Source of the DNA: CBDCCV01 sp965215025
GTDB taxonomy: Bacteria; Bacteroidota; Rhodothermia; Rhodothermales; Salinibacteraceae
Reading direction: 5' to 3'
Assembly (NCBI GenBank): GCA_965215025.1
Contig: CBDCCV010000002.1
Location: 1,364,001-1,428,000 of the forward strand
Length of the DNA stretch: 64,000 nt
Under the pieces are notes generated by a model that saw only the letters and a program-made list of their open reading frames with translations, ran no database searches and was not told the origin of the DNA. Positions within the stretch are counted from its first letter, which is position 1; the number at the start of each line of letters is the position of its first letter. Shown here one piece after another: positions 34,941-43,580 of the stretch. The position numbers and the translations under genes were made by a program.

Positions 34941-35714
34941 ATGCCCGATCAGCCGTTCAGCCCTGTGCTCGTGAAACGCCTCGCGCGCGCCGAAAGCATT
35001 GCCGTGCTCACCGGCGCCGGGATCTCGGCCGAGAGCGGCGTGCCCACCTTCCGCGATCCGGGCGGAATCTGGGAGAAGTTCAGCCCGCAGGAGCTTGCCA
35101 ACGTCGAGGCGTTTCTGCAAAACCCGGAGCTGGTGCAGGGGTGGTACGCGCACCGCCGCCGCCTCGTCGAGGGCGTCGAGCCGAACGCCGCGCACCGCGC
35201 CCTCGCCGACCTCGAAGCGACGGCGGGCGACTTCACCCTCATCACGCAGAACGTGGACAATCTCCACCACCGCGCCGGGAGCCAGAACGTTCTCGAACTC
35301 CACGGCAACCTCACGCGCAGCTACTGCATCGAATGCGAGCGCCCGGCCACCGACGCCGACCTCGCCCCCCTCGCCGAAAAGCGCCAGGCCCTCTGCCCCG
35401 GCTGCGAGGGCCTTCTGCGGCCCGACGTCGTCTGGTTCGGCGAGATGCTGCCCGAGGGCGCCGTCGAGAAAGCGCACGCCGCCGCCGAGCGCGCCGACGT
35501 CTTCCTTTCGATTGGGACGAGCGCGGTGGTGTACCCGGCCGCGCAGGTCCCGCTCGTCGCCCGCGAGGCCGGCGCCTACGTCGCCGAGGTGAACCCAGAG
35601 CCGAGCGCCATCGCCGCGTACCTGGACGAGACGGTCGTGGGCAAGGCGGGCGCCGTGCTTCCGGCGCTCGTCGAGGCCGTGCGCGCGGTGCGACGACGGA
35701 CGGTCGACGGCTGA
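34941..35714 (+). CDS. cobB: NAD-dependent protein deacylase, sirtuin
   Basis: 257-aa Sir2-family enzyme that removes acyl groups from lysines using NAD. NAD-binding motif AVLTGAGISAESGVPTFRD (about residues 21-39), TQNVDNLHHRAGS (about 98-110), the catalytic His in LELHGN, and a zinc site made of CIECE and CPGCEG are all present. PDVVWFGEMLPE and SIGTSAVVYPAA follow. The gene lies inside the Bat operon between the BatD-like and batA genes, an atypical location. A hairpin with a T-tract lies 49 nt downstream, so it may be terminated separately. Confidence 0.93.
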   Translation: MPDQPFSPVLVKRLARAESIAVLTGAGISAESGVPTFRDPGGIWEKFSPQELANVEAFLQNPELVQGWYAHRRRLVEGVEPNAAHRALADLEATAGDFTLITQNVDNLHHRAGSQNVLELHGNLTRSYCIECERPATDADLAPLAEKRQALCPGCEGLLRPDVVWFGEMLPEGAVEKAHAAAERADVFLSIGTSAVVYPAAQVPLVAREAGAYVAEVNPEPSAIAAYLDETVVGKAGAVLPALVEAVRAVRRRTVDG

Positions 35715-35762
35715 CCTTTCAATCTGGCAACGCGGCGGCGTTTCACGTCCCCCTCACCCCGG

Positions 35763-35794
35763 CCCTCTCCCACCAGGGGAGAGGGAGCTTTTTT
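35763..35794 (+). terminator. Intrinsic terminator after the sirtuin gene
   Basis: CCCTCTCC (35763-35770), a 7-nt loop, GGAGAGGG (35778-35785), then AGC and six T (35789-35794). The stem belongs to the CCCTCTCCC...GGGAGAGGG repeat class also seen at 19180, so a repeat may serve as the terminator. It would separate the DUF58/sirtuin unit from batA. Confidence 0.6.
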
Positions 35795-35836
35795 GGGCCA
35801 CCGCAACTTCTGATCTTCTGAGCAAGAAAAGAAACA

Positions 35837-36823
35837 ATGCACTTCGCCAGTCCGGAATGGCTGTGGCTGCTCCTCCTCGTGCCGGCTTTAGGCGCGTGGG
35901 AGTGGTGGCGCGCGAGGAAGAACCCGCGCCCCGGCCTGCGCTTCAGCGACGTGGCCCCCGCCGAGGCCGCGCCTCGGACGCTGTGGACGCGCCTCAGATG
36001 GCTGCCGGCGGCGCTCTCGCTTCTCGCCCTCGCGCTCGGCATCGTGGCGCTCGCCCGCCCGCAGGACCGCGACGTGGTGCGCGAGCGCTCTGCCGAGGGG
36101 ATCGACATCGTGCTCGTTTTGGACACCTCGACCTCCATGCGCGCCGAGGACTTCCGGCCCAACCGCTTCGAGGCCGCACGCGACGTGGCCGCCGAGTTCA
36201 TCCGCAGCCGCGTCTCGGACCGCGTCGGGCTGGTCGTCTTTGCCGGGAAGGCGTACACGCAGGCGCCGCTCACGCTCGACTACTCCTTTTTGCAGCAGAT
36301 GCTCGCCGAGGTCGAGGTGGGCATCATCCAGGACGGCACGGCCATCGGCACGGCCCTGGCGATGGCCGTGACGCGCCTCAAGGACACGCCCGCCGAGAGC
36401 AAGGTCGCCATCGTCCTGACCGACGGGCAGAACAACCGCGGCGAGATCGACCCCTTGACCGCCGCCGAGGTGGCCGAGGCGATGGACGTGCGCGTCTACA
36501 CCATCGGCGTAGGAACGCGTGGGCGCGCGCCGATTACCACGAGCGGACCCTTTGGGAGCCGCCGGCAGGTGCTCTCCGCCGAGATCGACGAGGAGATGCT
36601 CACGGCCGTGGCCGAGCGCACGGGCGGGCGCTACTTCCGCGCCACGAGTAAGGAGGCGCTACGGACGATATACGACGAGATCGGCGCGCTCGAAACCACC
36701 GAGGTCGAGGAGCGCGTCTACACCGACCGCGAGGAGCGCTACGCCGTTTTTCTGTGGCCCGCCTTCGCCTGCGTCCTCCTCGCCGCCCTGCTCTCGACCA
36801 CGCGCCTGCGCCGCTTTCCCTGA
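35837..36823 (+). CDS. batA: BatA, VWA-domain membrane protein
   Basis: 328 aa. Two N-terminal hydrophobic segments (LWLLLLVPALGAWEWW and LPAALSLLALALGIVAL) anchor the protein, followed by a von Willebrand A domain with MIDAS motif DTSTS (96-100), later VGLVVFAGKAYTQAPLTLD and IVLTDGQNNRGEIDP, and a C-terminal helix before LRRFP. BatA and BatB form membrane VWA partners in the Bacteroides aerotolerance system; their exact biochemical role is not established. It is followed by an inverted repeat and batB. Confidence 0.93.
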   Translation: MHFASPEWLWLLLLVPALGAWEWWRARKNPRPGLRFSDVAPAEAAPRTLWTRLRWLPAALSLLALALGIVALARPQDRDVVRERSAEGIDIVLVLDTSTSMRAEDFRPNRFEAARDVAAEFIRSRVSDRVGLVVFAGKAYTQAPLTLDYSFLQQMLAEVEVGIIQDGTAIGTALAMAVTRLKDTPAESKVAIVLTDGQNNRGEIDPLTAAEVAEAMDVRVYTIGVGTRGRAPITTSGPFGSRRQVLSAEIDEEMLTAVAERTGGRYFRATSKEALRTIYDEIGALETTEVEERVYTDREERYAVFLWPAFACVLLAALLSTTRLRRFP

Positions 36824-36827
36824 CGGG

Positions 36828-36918
36828 GCGAGTAGCGAGTAGCGAACGGGGATTTCCGCGCTACCGTCTTCGCCCGCTCTCGCCATTCGCCGTTCACTAC
36901 TCACCATTCGCCAAACCG
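36828..36918. repeat. GAGTAGCGAGTAGCGAACGG-class inverted repeat
   Basis: Left GCGAGTAGCGAGTAGCGAAC and right CGCCATTCGCCGTTCACTAC, then TCACCATTCGCC, are imperfect complements filling the whole batA-batB gap up to the batB ATG. Confidence 0.75.
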
Positions 36919-36919
36919 A

Positions 36920-37927
36920 ATGAACTGGCTCTATCCCGCGTTTTGGTGGGCGCTCTGGGCCGTGCCGCTCGTGGCGCTCCTCTTCTGGTACGCGGCACGA
37001 CAGCGGCGCAGGGCGCTGGACAGGCTCGGCGAGCGGTCGCTCATGGGCGAGCTGGCCGGCGCGGCGCGCCCGTGGCGGCGGCGGGCGAAGGCCGCGCTCG
37101 TGGTCGGCGCCGTGCTCTTTCTGGCCGTGGCGCTGGTGGGGCCGCGCTACGGCACCTCGGTCCGTGAGGTCGAGCAGCGGGGGATCGACCTCGTCATCGC
37201 CCTCGACGTGTCGCAGTCGATGCTGGCCGAGGACGTGGCGCCGAGCCGCCTCGAACGCGCCAAGAGCGAGATCAGCAACCTCCTCGGCGAGCTGCGCGGC
37301 GACCGCGTGGGCCTCGTCGTCTTCGCCGGCGACGCCTTCATCCAATGCCCCTTGACGACGGATTACGGCGCCGTCCGCCTCTTTTTGGACGTGGCCGGGC
37401 CGGACCTCCTCTCCACGCCCGGCACCGACTTCGGCGCGGCGCTCCAGACGGCCCGGCGCGCGTTTAAAGGCACCTCTGGCGACGCGCCTCAGGCCGAGGC
37501 CCGCTCGCAAGCGCTCCTCATCGTCTCCGACGGCGAGGACCACGCCGGCCGCTTCGAGGGCGTGATCGAGGAGGCGCGCGCAGCAGGCATCACCATCTTT
37601 GCCGCGGGCGTGGGCGAGCGCACGGGCGCGCGCATCCCCATCTACCGCGCCGGGCGCCGCGTGGGCTTCAAGGAGAATCGCCGGGGGGAGACGGTCCGCA
37701 CGCGCCTCGAAGAGGATGTGCTGCAACAACTGGCGCAGGATGGCGCGTACTTCCGCATCGCCCGCACGTCGAGCGCGCTCGGCGGGCTGCCCGCCGCGCT
37801 CGGCCGCCTGGAGCAGACCCGCTTCGGCACGGAGGCGTTTGAATCGTACGACGAGAAGTTCCAGTGGCCGCTCGGCCTGGCGCTTCTCCTCCTCGCCGCC
37901 GAACGCCTCGTGCGCGACCGGCGTTAG
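36920..37927 (+). CDS. batB: BatB, VWA-domain membrane protein
   Basis: 335 aa with the same architecture as BatA: N-terminal helices (FWWALWAVPLVALLFWYAA and AALVVGAVLFLAVALVG), a VWA domain with MIDAS motif DVSQS (96-100), VGLVVFAGDAFIQCPLTTD, LIVSDGEDHAGRFEGV, and a final helix WPLGLALLLLAAERLV. The VWA domain includes the segment YRAGRRVGFKENRRGETVRT, usual in BatB. It follows batA and precedes two TPR proteins, matching the BatA-B-C-D-E order. Confidence 0.93.
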   Translation: MNWLYPAFWWALWAVPLVALLFWYAARQRRRALDRLGERSLMGELAGAARPWRRRAKAALVVGAVLFLAVALVGPRYGTSVREVEQRGIDLVIALDVSQSMLAEDVAPSRLERAKSEISNLLGELRGDRVGLVVFAGDAFIQCPLTTDYGAVRLFLDVAGPDLLSTPGTDFGAALQTARRAFKGTSGDAPQAEARSQALLIVSDGEDHAGRFEGVIEEARAAGITIFAAGVGERTGARIPIYRAGRRVGFKENRRGETVRTRLEEDVLQQLAQDGAYFRIARTSSALGGLPAALGRLEQTRFGTEAFESYDEKFQWPLGLALLLLAAERLVRDRR

Positions 37928-37930
37928 GTT

Positions 37931-38028
37931 TGGAAGAGCGCAGGAGAGGACGAGCCGAGGAGACGAGGCGCGCTTCTTCTCATCGTCTCCTCGATTCCTC
38001 CACTCATCCACTCATCGTTTCTGATCCC
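37931..38028. repeat. GGACGAGCCGAGGAGACGAG-class inverted repeat
   Basis: Left arm contains GGACGAGCCGAGGAGACGAG. The right arm TCATCGTCTCCTCGATTCCT is its imperfect complement, followed by CCACTCATCCACTCATCG. Closely related to the element at 52466, which contains GGACGAGCCGAAGAGACGAT. Confidence 0.8.
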
Positions 38029-38036
38029 ACAATCAG

Positions 38037-38693
38037 ATGCTTCTCCTCATCGCAGCGACGGCGTGGACGCTCGCCTTCGGCGACGGCGCCGAGGAAGGCC
38101 GGCGCGGGAACGCGCTCTTCCGCGAGGGCGAGTACGCGGCGGCGGCCGAGGCGTACCGCGCCGGCCTCGATGCGCTCGAAGACGACGAGGCGGCGCTGGC
38201 TTCCGATCTGTGGAGCAACCTCGGCGCGGCGCTCTTCCGGCAGGAGAAGTATGCCGAGGCGCTGGCCGCGTTCAAGGAGGCGGCTTCTGCCGCTGCGACC
38301 TCCGAGGACCGCCTCCGCGCCTTGTACAACGCCGGCCTCGGGGCCGCCGCCACGGGCGAGCGCGAGGCGGCCCTGGGCTACTTCCGGCAGACGCTTCTCC
38401 TCGACCCGGAGCACGAGAACGCCCGCTTCAACTACGAGTTCGTCAAGCGCCAGATGCAGAGCCGCCCGCAGCAAAGCCAGCCTCCAGAGGAGCCGGTCCA
38501 GCCCTCCGATTACGCCCGCCGCCTCAAGGAGCAGGCCGACGCGCTTGTGGCCGAGGACGAGTACCTCGCCGCCGCGCGCCTGATGGCGCGGGGGTTGCAA
38601 CGCGACTCCACCGTGCGCGCGTACGGGGACTTCATCGGCCGCGTCACGGGCGTGGCGCAGATCGACACGGCCACCTTCGCGCCCGCGCCGTAA
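38037..38693 (+). CDS. TPR protein of the Bat operon
   Basis: 218 aa. A short hydrophobic N-terminus (LLLIAATAWTLAFG) may act as a signal or anchor. Tandem TPR-like units follow: EGRRGNALFREGEYAAAAEA, LWSNLGAALFRQEKYAEALA and LYNAGLGAAATGEREAALGY. A Gln/Pro-rich linker leads to a last helical pair (YARRLKEQADALVAEDEYLA) that resembles the tail seen in BatC-like proteins. Such proteins probably scaffold the BatA/BatB VWA proteins. The gene starts 9 nt after the inverted repeat. Confidence 0.8.
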   Translation: MLLLIAATAWTLAFGDGAEEGRRGNALFREGEYAAAAEAYRAGLDALEDDEAALASDLWSNLGAALFRQEKYAEALAAFKEAASAAATSEDRLRALYNAGLGAAATGEREAALGYFRQTLLLDPEHENARFNYEFVKRQMQSRPQQSQPPEEPVQPSDYARRLKEQADALVAEDEYLAAARLMARGLQRDSTVRAYGDFIGRVTGVAQIDTATFAPAP

Positions 38694-38716
38694 CTCTTCT
38701 CAGCAACGCCTCCGCC

Positions 38717-39340
38717 ATGCGCACCGTCTTTTCCCTTTTGCTGATGGGCCTCGCCCTCACCGCCGCGCCGGCGGCAGCGCAGTCCTCCGGCGCCGCCCAT
38801 CTCCCGCTCACGAGCGAGGCGTACTTCCACCGCGCGGCGCAGGCGTACATCGGCGGGGCGGTGGATGAGGCGAAGGCTACCGTGCAGCGCGGCCTCGGAG
38901 CGCATCCGGGCGACGCGAAGCTCGAGGCGCTCCAAGAAAAGCTCGAGCAGGAGCAGCAGCAGGGCGGCGCCTCCGGGAGCCAGAACGAGCCGCAGGATCA
39001 GGGCCAGGGCCAGAGCGACGCGCCCGGCCAGCAGCAGTCCGACCTCGAGGAGCAGAACGCCCAGAACCAACAGTCCGGCCAGCAGGGCGAGCAGGACCCG
39101 CAGGAAGAAAACGATCCGCAGAACCAGCCGGCGCCCTCGGACAGCGGCGGGGAACGTCCCGACAAGGAAGACGCCGGCGCCGAAGGCCAGGCCGGCACGC
39201 CCGGCGAGCCGGAGGCCAACGAGCTGAGCCGCGCGCAGGCCGCCCGCATCCTCGAAGCGCTTCAGAGCCAGGAGGAGCAGCTTCTGCGCCAGGTGCGGAA
39301 GCGCGCCGAACGTCCGCGCCGCGTCGAGAAAGACTGGTGA
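38717..39340 (+). CDS. batC: BatC-like exported TPR/Gln-rich protein
   Basis: 207 aa. Signal peptide VFSLLLMGLALTAAPAAAQ, one TPR-like unit (AYFHRAAQAYIGGAVDEAKA), then a long low-complexity region dominated by Gln, Glu, Asp, Pro and Gly (QNEPQDQGQGQSD, QNQQSGQQGEQDPQ), and a helical end (ARILEALQSQEEQLLRQVRK) finishing RVEKDW. Acidic/Gln-rich BatC proteins ending in KDW are familiar from Bacteroidota Bat operons. It starts 23 nt after the TPR gene. Confidence 0.78.
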   Translation: MRTVFSLLLMGLALTAAPAAAQSSGAAHLPLTSEAYFHRAAQAYIGGAVDEAKATVQRGLGAHPGDAKLEALQEKLEQEQQQGGASGSQNEPQDQGQGQSDAPGQQQSDLEEQNAQNQQSGQQGEQDPQEENDPQNQPAPSDSGGERPDKEDAGAEGQAGTPGEPEANELSRAQAARILEALQSQEEQLLRQVRKRAERPRRVEKDW

Positions 39341-39396
39341 ACGCGCTGTCGGCTTCCTCTCTTCCACTCTCCGATTCTCCCACGCGCCGCATCTTC

Positions 39397-41271
39397 ATGG
39401 CTCCGCTCCGCACCCTTTTTCTAACGACGCTCCTCCTGGCGATGGCGCTCCGCCCGGCCGTGGCGCAGCAGGACCGCAGCGTCAGCGCCTCGGTGGACGC
39501 CACCACCGTCGGGAGCGACGAGGTGGTGACGTACTCGATCACCGTCGAGGGCGCGCCGGCGGCGGAGGTGCGCACGCCCAAGCCGCCGCCCACCACGGGC
39601 CTGGCGCTCTTGCAGTACACGCCCAGCACGCAGCGCAGCAGCCTGTACACGAACGGCACGCTCCGCCAGGAGATGACCTTCCGCTGGCAGTTCCGCCCGT
39701 TGCGCCAGGGCACGGCGCGCATCGGCGAGGCCGAGGTGCGCGTGGGCGGCGAGACCTTCCGGACGGCGCCCATCGAGATCAGCGTCGTGCCGCAGTCGCA
39801 GCGCCCGAGCCGCCGCGCCCCGGCCCGCCCGCCCGCGCTTTCCGGCCGCTCGGCACCGCCGCCAAGCGGAAGCAGCGAAAGCGGCGCGCGCCTCGACGAG
39901 ACGGACCTCTTCATCCGCGTCGAGGCCGACACCGCGCGCGCGCTCTACCGCGGCGAGCCGATCACGCTCACGTACCGGCTCTTCTTCCGCGAGGGCGTCC
40001 AGGTCCACCACAGCCGCCTGGCCGGGGCGTGGGATGCGCCCGGCTTCTGGCGCGAGGACCTCGACGTCTCCGCCCGCCCCGTCCCCGAGCCGGCCACCAT
40101 CGACGGCGCGCGCTACCGCAGCATCGTCCTCAAGCGCGTGGCCTTTTTCCCCACGCGCACGGGCACGCTCCGCGTAGACCCACTGGTGATCGAGACGGAG
40201 GCCGAGGCCAGCCGGCGCCGCCGCAACCCCTTTGACCGGCTCTTCTCGCTCGGGCGCAGCGAGCGCGTCGAGGTCGCCTCCGACCCCGTCACGGTAGAAG
40301 TCGAGCCGCTGCCCGAGGGCGCGCCGGACGGCTTCAACGGCGCCGTCGGCTCGTTCGAGATGGCGACGGAGCTGGAGGAAACGCGCGTCGAGGCCGGCGC
40401 ACCCGTGCGCCTCGTTGCGCGCCTGACGGGGCATGGCAACCTCGCCACCTTGGGCGCACCCGAACTGACAGCGCCCGATACCTTCGCCGTCTACGGCCCC
40501 GAGGCCGAGGCGGACCTCGACCGCGGCGGCACCGAGGTGCGCGGCACGAAGACGTTCACCTACACGCTCGTCCCGCAGGCGAGCGGCACGTTCCGCCTGC
40601 GCCCCCTCACCTTTTCCTACTTCGACCCGGAGGCCGGGCGCTACAAGACGCTCCGCGCCGAGCCGCGCACGATCCGCGTCACCGGCGCGGATGAGGCGCC
40701 GCTGGCCACGAGCCTCACCGGCGCCGGCTTCCCCGCCGACGACCTCGCCCCGCCCCTGGCCGATGCCGCGTGGACGCGCCCGCTCCAGCGCCCCCTTTAC
40801 CTGAACCCGTGGGCCTACGCGGCGCTCATCGTGCCGGCGCTCCTGGTGGCCGGGCTGGCCGCCTGGCGCCGCCGCGCGGACCACTTGGCCGCCCACCCCG
40901 CCCTCGCCCGCCGACGGAAGGCGCACCCCGCTGCCGAGAAGCGCCTCCGCGAGGCCCGCGACCTGCTCGATGCGGACAGGCTGCGCGAGGCTTACGCCGC
41001 CGCCGAGCGCGCCGTCCTCGGCTTCGCGCACGACCGCCTCGGCGTCTCGGCGCAGGGCCTCTCGCGCGGCGCGCTCGACCACCGCCTGCGCGCCCTCGGT
41101 TTTTCCGAAGAGACGCGCCGCGCGCTCGGCGCCTTTCTGGACGAATGCGACCGCGCGCGCTTCGCCCCGTCGGCGCCGGGCCGCTCGGCGGCGGCCTCGG
41201 CGATGGATCGCGCGCACGACCTTATCGCGGCGCTCGACGCCGCCCCCGAACCCCAACGCTCGGCTGCGTAA
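39397..41271 (+). CDS. batD: BatD, oxygen-tolerance exported protein
   Basis: 624 aa. The start at 39397 gives MAPLRTLFLTTLLLAMALRP, a signal peptide; GTG 39337 overlapping the batC stop is an alternative. The large extracytoplasmic part is made of repeated beta domains (SASVDATTVGSDEVVTYSIT, LYRGEPITLTYRLFFREGVQ, VEAGAPVRLVARLTGHGNLA). A transmembrane helix (YAALIVPALLVAGLAAW) near residue 480 and a cytoplasmic helical domain with HPALARRRKAHPAAEKRLRE follow. This is the BatD pattern (PF13584). It lies between batC and batE. Confidence 0.9.
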   Translation: MAPLRTLFLTTLLLAMALRPAVAQQDRSVSASVDATTVGSDEVVTYSITVEGAPAAEVRTPKPPPTTGLALLQYTPSTQRSSLYTNGTLRQEMTFRWQFRPLRQGTARIGEAEVRVGGETFRTAPIEISVVPQSQRPSRRAPARPPALSGRSAPPPSGSSESGARLDETDLFIRVEADTARALYRGEPITLTYRLFFREGVQVHHSRLAGAWDAPGFWREDLDVSARPVPEPATIDGARYRSIVLKRVAFFPTRTGTLRVDPLVIETEAEASRRRRNPFDRLFSLGRSERVEVASDPVTVEVEPLPEGAPDGFNGAVGSFEMATELEETRVEAGAPVRLVARLTGHGNLATLGAPELTAPDTFAVYGPEAEADLDRGGTEVRGTKTFTYTLVPQASGTFRLRPLTFSYFDPEAGRYKTLRAEPRTIRVTGADEAPLATSLTGAGFPADDLAPPLADAAWTRPLQRPLYLNPWAYAALIVPALLVAGLAAWRRRADHLAAHPALARRRKAHPAAEKRLREARDLLDADRLREAYAAAERAVLGFAHDRLGVSAQGLSRGALDHRLRALGFSEETRRALGAFLDECDRARFAPSAPGRSAAASAMDRAHDLIAALDAAPEPQRSAA

Positions 41272-41273
41272 AT

Positions 41274-42068
41274 ATGGCTCTGCGGACTCTGGTGCTTTCC
41301 CTTGTGCTGATGAGCGCGGCGGGCGTAGTGATGGCGCAGCCGGCTTCGGTGGTGCGCGCGTTTGAGGAAGGGAACCGGCTCTACGCGCAAGGCCGCCACG
41401 CGCAGGCGCTCGCGGCGTACGAGCAGGCCGAGGCCAGCGGCTACGCCAGCGGCGCGCTCTTCTACAACATGGGCAGCACCTACTACCGCGCGGGCGCGCT
41501 CGGCCAAGCCCTCCGCTACTACGAAAAAGCCGAAGCGCTGGGCCTGCCCGAAACCGCCGACCGCTTGGAGCACAACCTATCGGTCCTCCGAGGCCGCCTG
41601 AGCGAGCGGGCGCGCGCCTCGGCTACAGAGCGCCCGCCTTTTTGGCTGATGGCGGCGCAGCGCCTCACCGCCTGGGTGCGCCCCGGATGGTTCTTTGCGA
41701 TTGGGCTGGCGCTTTACCTCGGCGCGCTCGGTGTGGCGGCGTGGCGGCTGTGGACGGGCCGCCGGCTGCCGCAGCCGCCCTGGCTGCGCCGCACGGCGGT
41801 TTTCGGAGGGGCGGGCGGACTCGTGCTCATCGGGCTGGCGTTTGCGGCGCCGGCGCTCGATGCACAGGCGGGCCGCCGCGCCGTCGTCATCGCCGAGGCC
41901 GCTACGGTGCGCGCGGCCCCGGCGGACACGTCGGCGGCAGAGGGGTCGCTGCCAGAGGGCTTCGTCGTGCGCGTGCGGGCGCGGCGCGGCGGATGGGTCC
42001 GCGTCGCAGCGTCCAGCAGCGACAGCCTCTCCGGCTGGCTGCCGGCACGGGCCGTGGGCGAGATTTAA
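41274..42068 (+). CDS. batE: BatE, TPR and SH3-type domain protein
   Basis: 264 aa starting 2 nt after the batD stop. Signal peptide LVLSLVLMSAAGVVMAQ, two TPR units (FEEGNRLYAQGRHAQALAAY and LFYNMGSTYYRAGALGQALR), two transmembrane helices (WFFAIGLALYLGALGVAAW and FGGAGGLVLIGLAFAA), and a C-terminal SH3b-like domain (AATVRAAPADTSAAEGSLPE, GGWVRVAASS, GWLPARAVGEI). This is the usual BatE layout and closes the operon. Confidence 0.9.
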   Translation: MALRTLVLSLVLMSAAGVVMAQPASVVRAFEEGNRLYAQGRHAQALAAYEQAEASGYASGALFYNMGSTYYRAGALGQALRYYEKAEALGLPETADRLEHNLSVLRGRLSERARASATERPPFWLMAAQRLTAWVRPGWFFAIGLALYLGALGVAAWRLWTGRRLPQPPWLRRTAVFGGAGGLVLIGLAFAAPALDAQAGRRAVVIAEAATVRAAPADTSAAEGSLPEGFVVRVRARRGGWVRVAASSSDSLSGWLPARAVGEI

Positions 42069-42143
42069 CGCGGTGCTTAGAGACTCTTTGGCGAGGTGCA
42101 CCCGACGGCGCGTACCACGCTTTTGTTCGGGAAACGGGTGCAG

Positions 42144-42163
42144 GGGCTTGACGTGTCAAGCCC
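42144..42163. repeat. GGGCTTGAC-GT-GTCAAGCCC hairpin
   Basis: Perfect 9-bp arms separated by GT, in the 277-nt gap between batE and tdk. No T-tract follows. The rest of the gap shows no other gene. Confidence 0.75.
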
Positions 42164-42295
42164 TCGCTTCGGTCTGGCTTCTCTCCCAGCGCTTGAACGC
42201 CGCCACAGGATTTCGGCGGGTGATTTCCTGAAAGCATATCCCCATCCGCCCGTACTCCCACACGCAACCGGCGTGCATCGCGGAGCGCGTTTTGC

Positions 42296-42303
42296 TACCT
42301 TTG
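42296..42303 (+). promoter_or_regulatory. Bacteroidota-type -7 element upstream of tdk
   Basis: TACCTTTG matches TAnnTTTG, the -7 element described for Bacteroidota primary sigma promoters, 43 nt before the tdk ATG. A matching TTG about 20 nt upstream is not evident. Confidence 0.4.
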
Positions 42304-42345
42304 AGCGACGCCTCGTTTCCCCTCTCCATCTACCTGTTCCCCCGT

Positions 42346-43020
42346 ATGGAACCGCTCGTCCTGGGCAGGAGCACCGGCGCCGGCTGGATCGAGGTGATCT
42401 GCGGGTCCATGTTCAGCGGGAAGACGGAGGAGCTGCTCAGGCGGCTCCGGCGCGCGGAGATCGCCCGGCAGCGCGTGGAGCGCTTTAAGCCTGCCCTCGA
42501 CACGCGCTACGACGCCGAGGCCGTCGTCTCCCACGACGCCACCTCGGCGCCCTCGACGTCCGTGCACGCCGCCTCGCAGATCCTCCTCCTGGCCGCCGAG
42601 GCCGACGTGGTGGGCATTGACGAGGCGCAGTTCTTCGACCTCGACCTCGTAGGCGTGTGCGAGAAGCTGGCGCGCTCGGGCACGCGCGTCGTCGTGGCCG
42701 GGCTGGACCAGGACTTCCGCGGGCGCCCCTTCGAGCCGGTCCCGCAGCTGATGGCCGTGGCCGAGCACGTGACGAAGCTCCACGCCATCTGCATGGTGTG
42801 CGGCGCGCCGGCGAACCACTCGCAGCGGCTCAAGCCCTCGGGCGAGCGCCTGCTCGTCGGCGCCGAGGAGGCGTACGAGCCGCGCTGCCGCCGCCACTTC
42901 GACCCGCCCACCGATGCGCCTTCTGCCACCGCCTCGGCCGCGCCTGCGGAAAGGGCGCGGTCGCAAGCGCAGCACCGTCCCTCATCCTCTGAACTGATGG
43001 CGGAAGACGAAGGCGCGTAG
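42346..43020 (+). CDS. tdk: Thymidine kinase
   Basis: 224-aa type II thymidine kinase that salvages thymidine to dTMP with ATP. Walker A is GSMFSGKTEELLRRLRR (about residues 20-36), the Asp-Glu of the Walker B-like segment is VVGIDEAQFFD (about 95-105), and VVVAGLDQDFRGRPF with the lasso-region zinc Cys CMVCGAPANHSQR follows; the second Cys/His pair is CRRHF near 188. The start at 42346 gives MEPLVLGRSTGAGWIEVICG. The C-terminal tail of about 35 residues is Ala/Ser-rich and poorly conserved by appearance. Confidence 0.95.
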   Translation: MEPLVLGRSTGAGWIEVICGSMFSGKTEELLRRLRRAEIARQRVERFKPALDTRYDAEAVVSHDATSAPSTSVHAASQILLLAAEADVVGIDEAQFFDLDLVGVCEKLARSGTRVVVAGLDQDFRGRPFEPVPQLMAVAEHVTKLHAICMVCGAPANHSQRLKPSGERLLVGAEEAYEPRCRRHFDPPTDAPSATASAAPAERARSQAQHRPSSSELMAEDEGA

Positions 43021-43129
43021 CGTGCAGAGGGTGGGCGCAGGTGTTTTCTCGGACGACCTCAACAATGCGGCAGGCCGGCGGTAACAGAAGACGACCACGC
43101 TTTCCTGCCTGAACGACCACTTTACTGCC

Positions 43130-43357
43130 ATGCAGACCACGCCTTCTCCGACGCCCACGCAGCCCTCGCCCTCGCAGCCGCAGCCCGAGGTCCCCTCCCA
43201 GCCGCAGCGCGAGCCGCAGCCCAGCCGCCAGCCGAGCCAGCCGCCGCGCGTGCCCGATCCGGGCCGCGAGGAGCCGCCCACCAAGCCGCAGCCCGAGCGC
43301 CGCGAGCCGGCGCAGCCCTCCGAGCCGCCCACCCGGCCTACCACGCCGGGCCGCTGA
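43130..43357 (+). CDS. Short proline/glutamine-rich protein, uncertain
   Basis: 75-aa frame almost entirely Pro, Gln, Ser, Glu and Arg (PSQPQREPQPSRQPSQPP). No domain, signal peptide or helix. It has its own ATG 109 nt after tdk, and a repeat-type hairpin with a T-tract lies downstream, which would fit a small transcription unit. Codon use may simply reflect GC-rich low-complexity DNA. It could be a disordered protein or a chance frame. Confidence 0.35.
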   Translation: MQTTPSPTPTQPSPSQPQPEVPSQPQREPQPSRQPSQPPRVPDPGREEPPTKPQPERREPAQPSEPPTRPTTPGR

Positions 43358-43440
43358 CATCTTTTCTTTCTTGCAGCAGGAGCGTCATCTGCCTCTTCCA
43401 GGCGGAGGGCGCTTCTTTTCTGCCTCACGCTTTGCGTCCC

Positions 43441-43477
43441 GTAGAGACGCCTCGGCGAGGCGTCTCTACGTGTTTTT
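43441..43477 (+). terminator. Repeat-type hairpin with T-tract before dnaX
   Basis: GTAGAGACGCCTC (43441-43453), GGC, and the exact complement to 43469, then CGTG-type bases and TTTTT (43473-43477). The GTAGAGACGC...GCGTCTCTAC stem looks like a member of the intergenic palindrome set; the T-tract gives it terminator geometry for transcription from tdk. Confidence 0.55.
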
Positions 43478-43507
43478 GGGCGCCGGAGCCGGGGCCGGGA
43501 AAATCGT

Positions 43508-43537
43508 TGCGCGGGCGGGGCGGGGCTGTTATTTTGA
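43508..43537 (+). promoter_or_regulatory. Probable dnaX promoter (TTG-20-TATTTTG)
   Basis: TTG (43508-43510), 20 nt, then TATTTTG (43531-43537), close to the Bacteroidota arrangement TTG-N19-21-TAnnTTTG. It is followed 43 nt later by the dnaX ATG. Confidence 0.45.
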
Positions 43538-43580
43538 GGGCGTCCGTCGCCCCTTTTGCACGCCCCGCCCCGCCGGCTTT

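Noticed and set aside
35741..35750. TTTCACGT as a parS half-site
   Set aside because: It lacks the second half of the TGTTTCACGTGAAACA palindrome and belongs to a CCCTCTCC-class repeat region.
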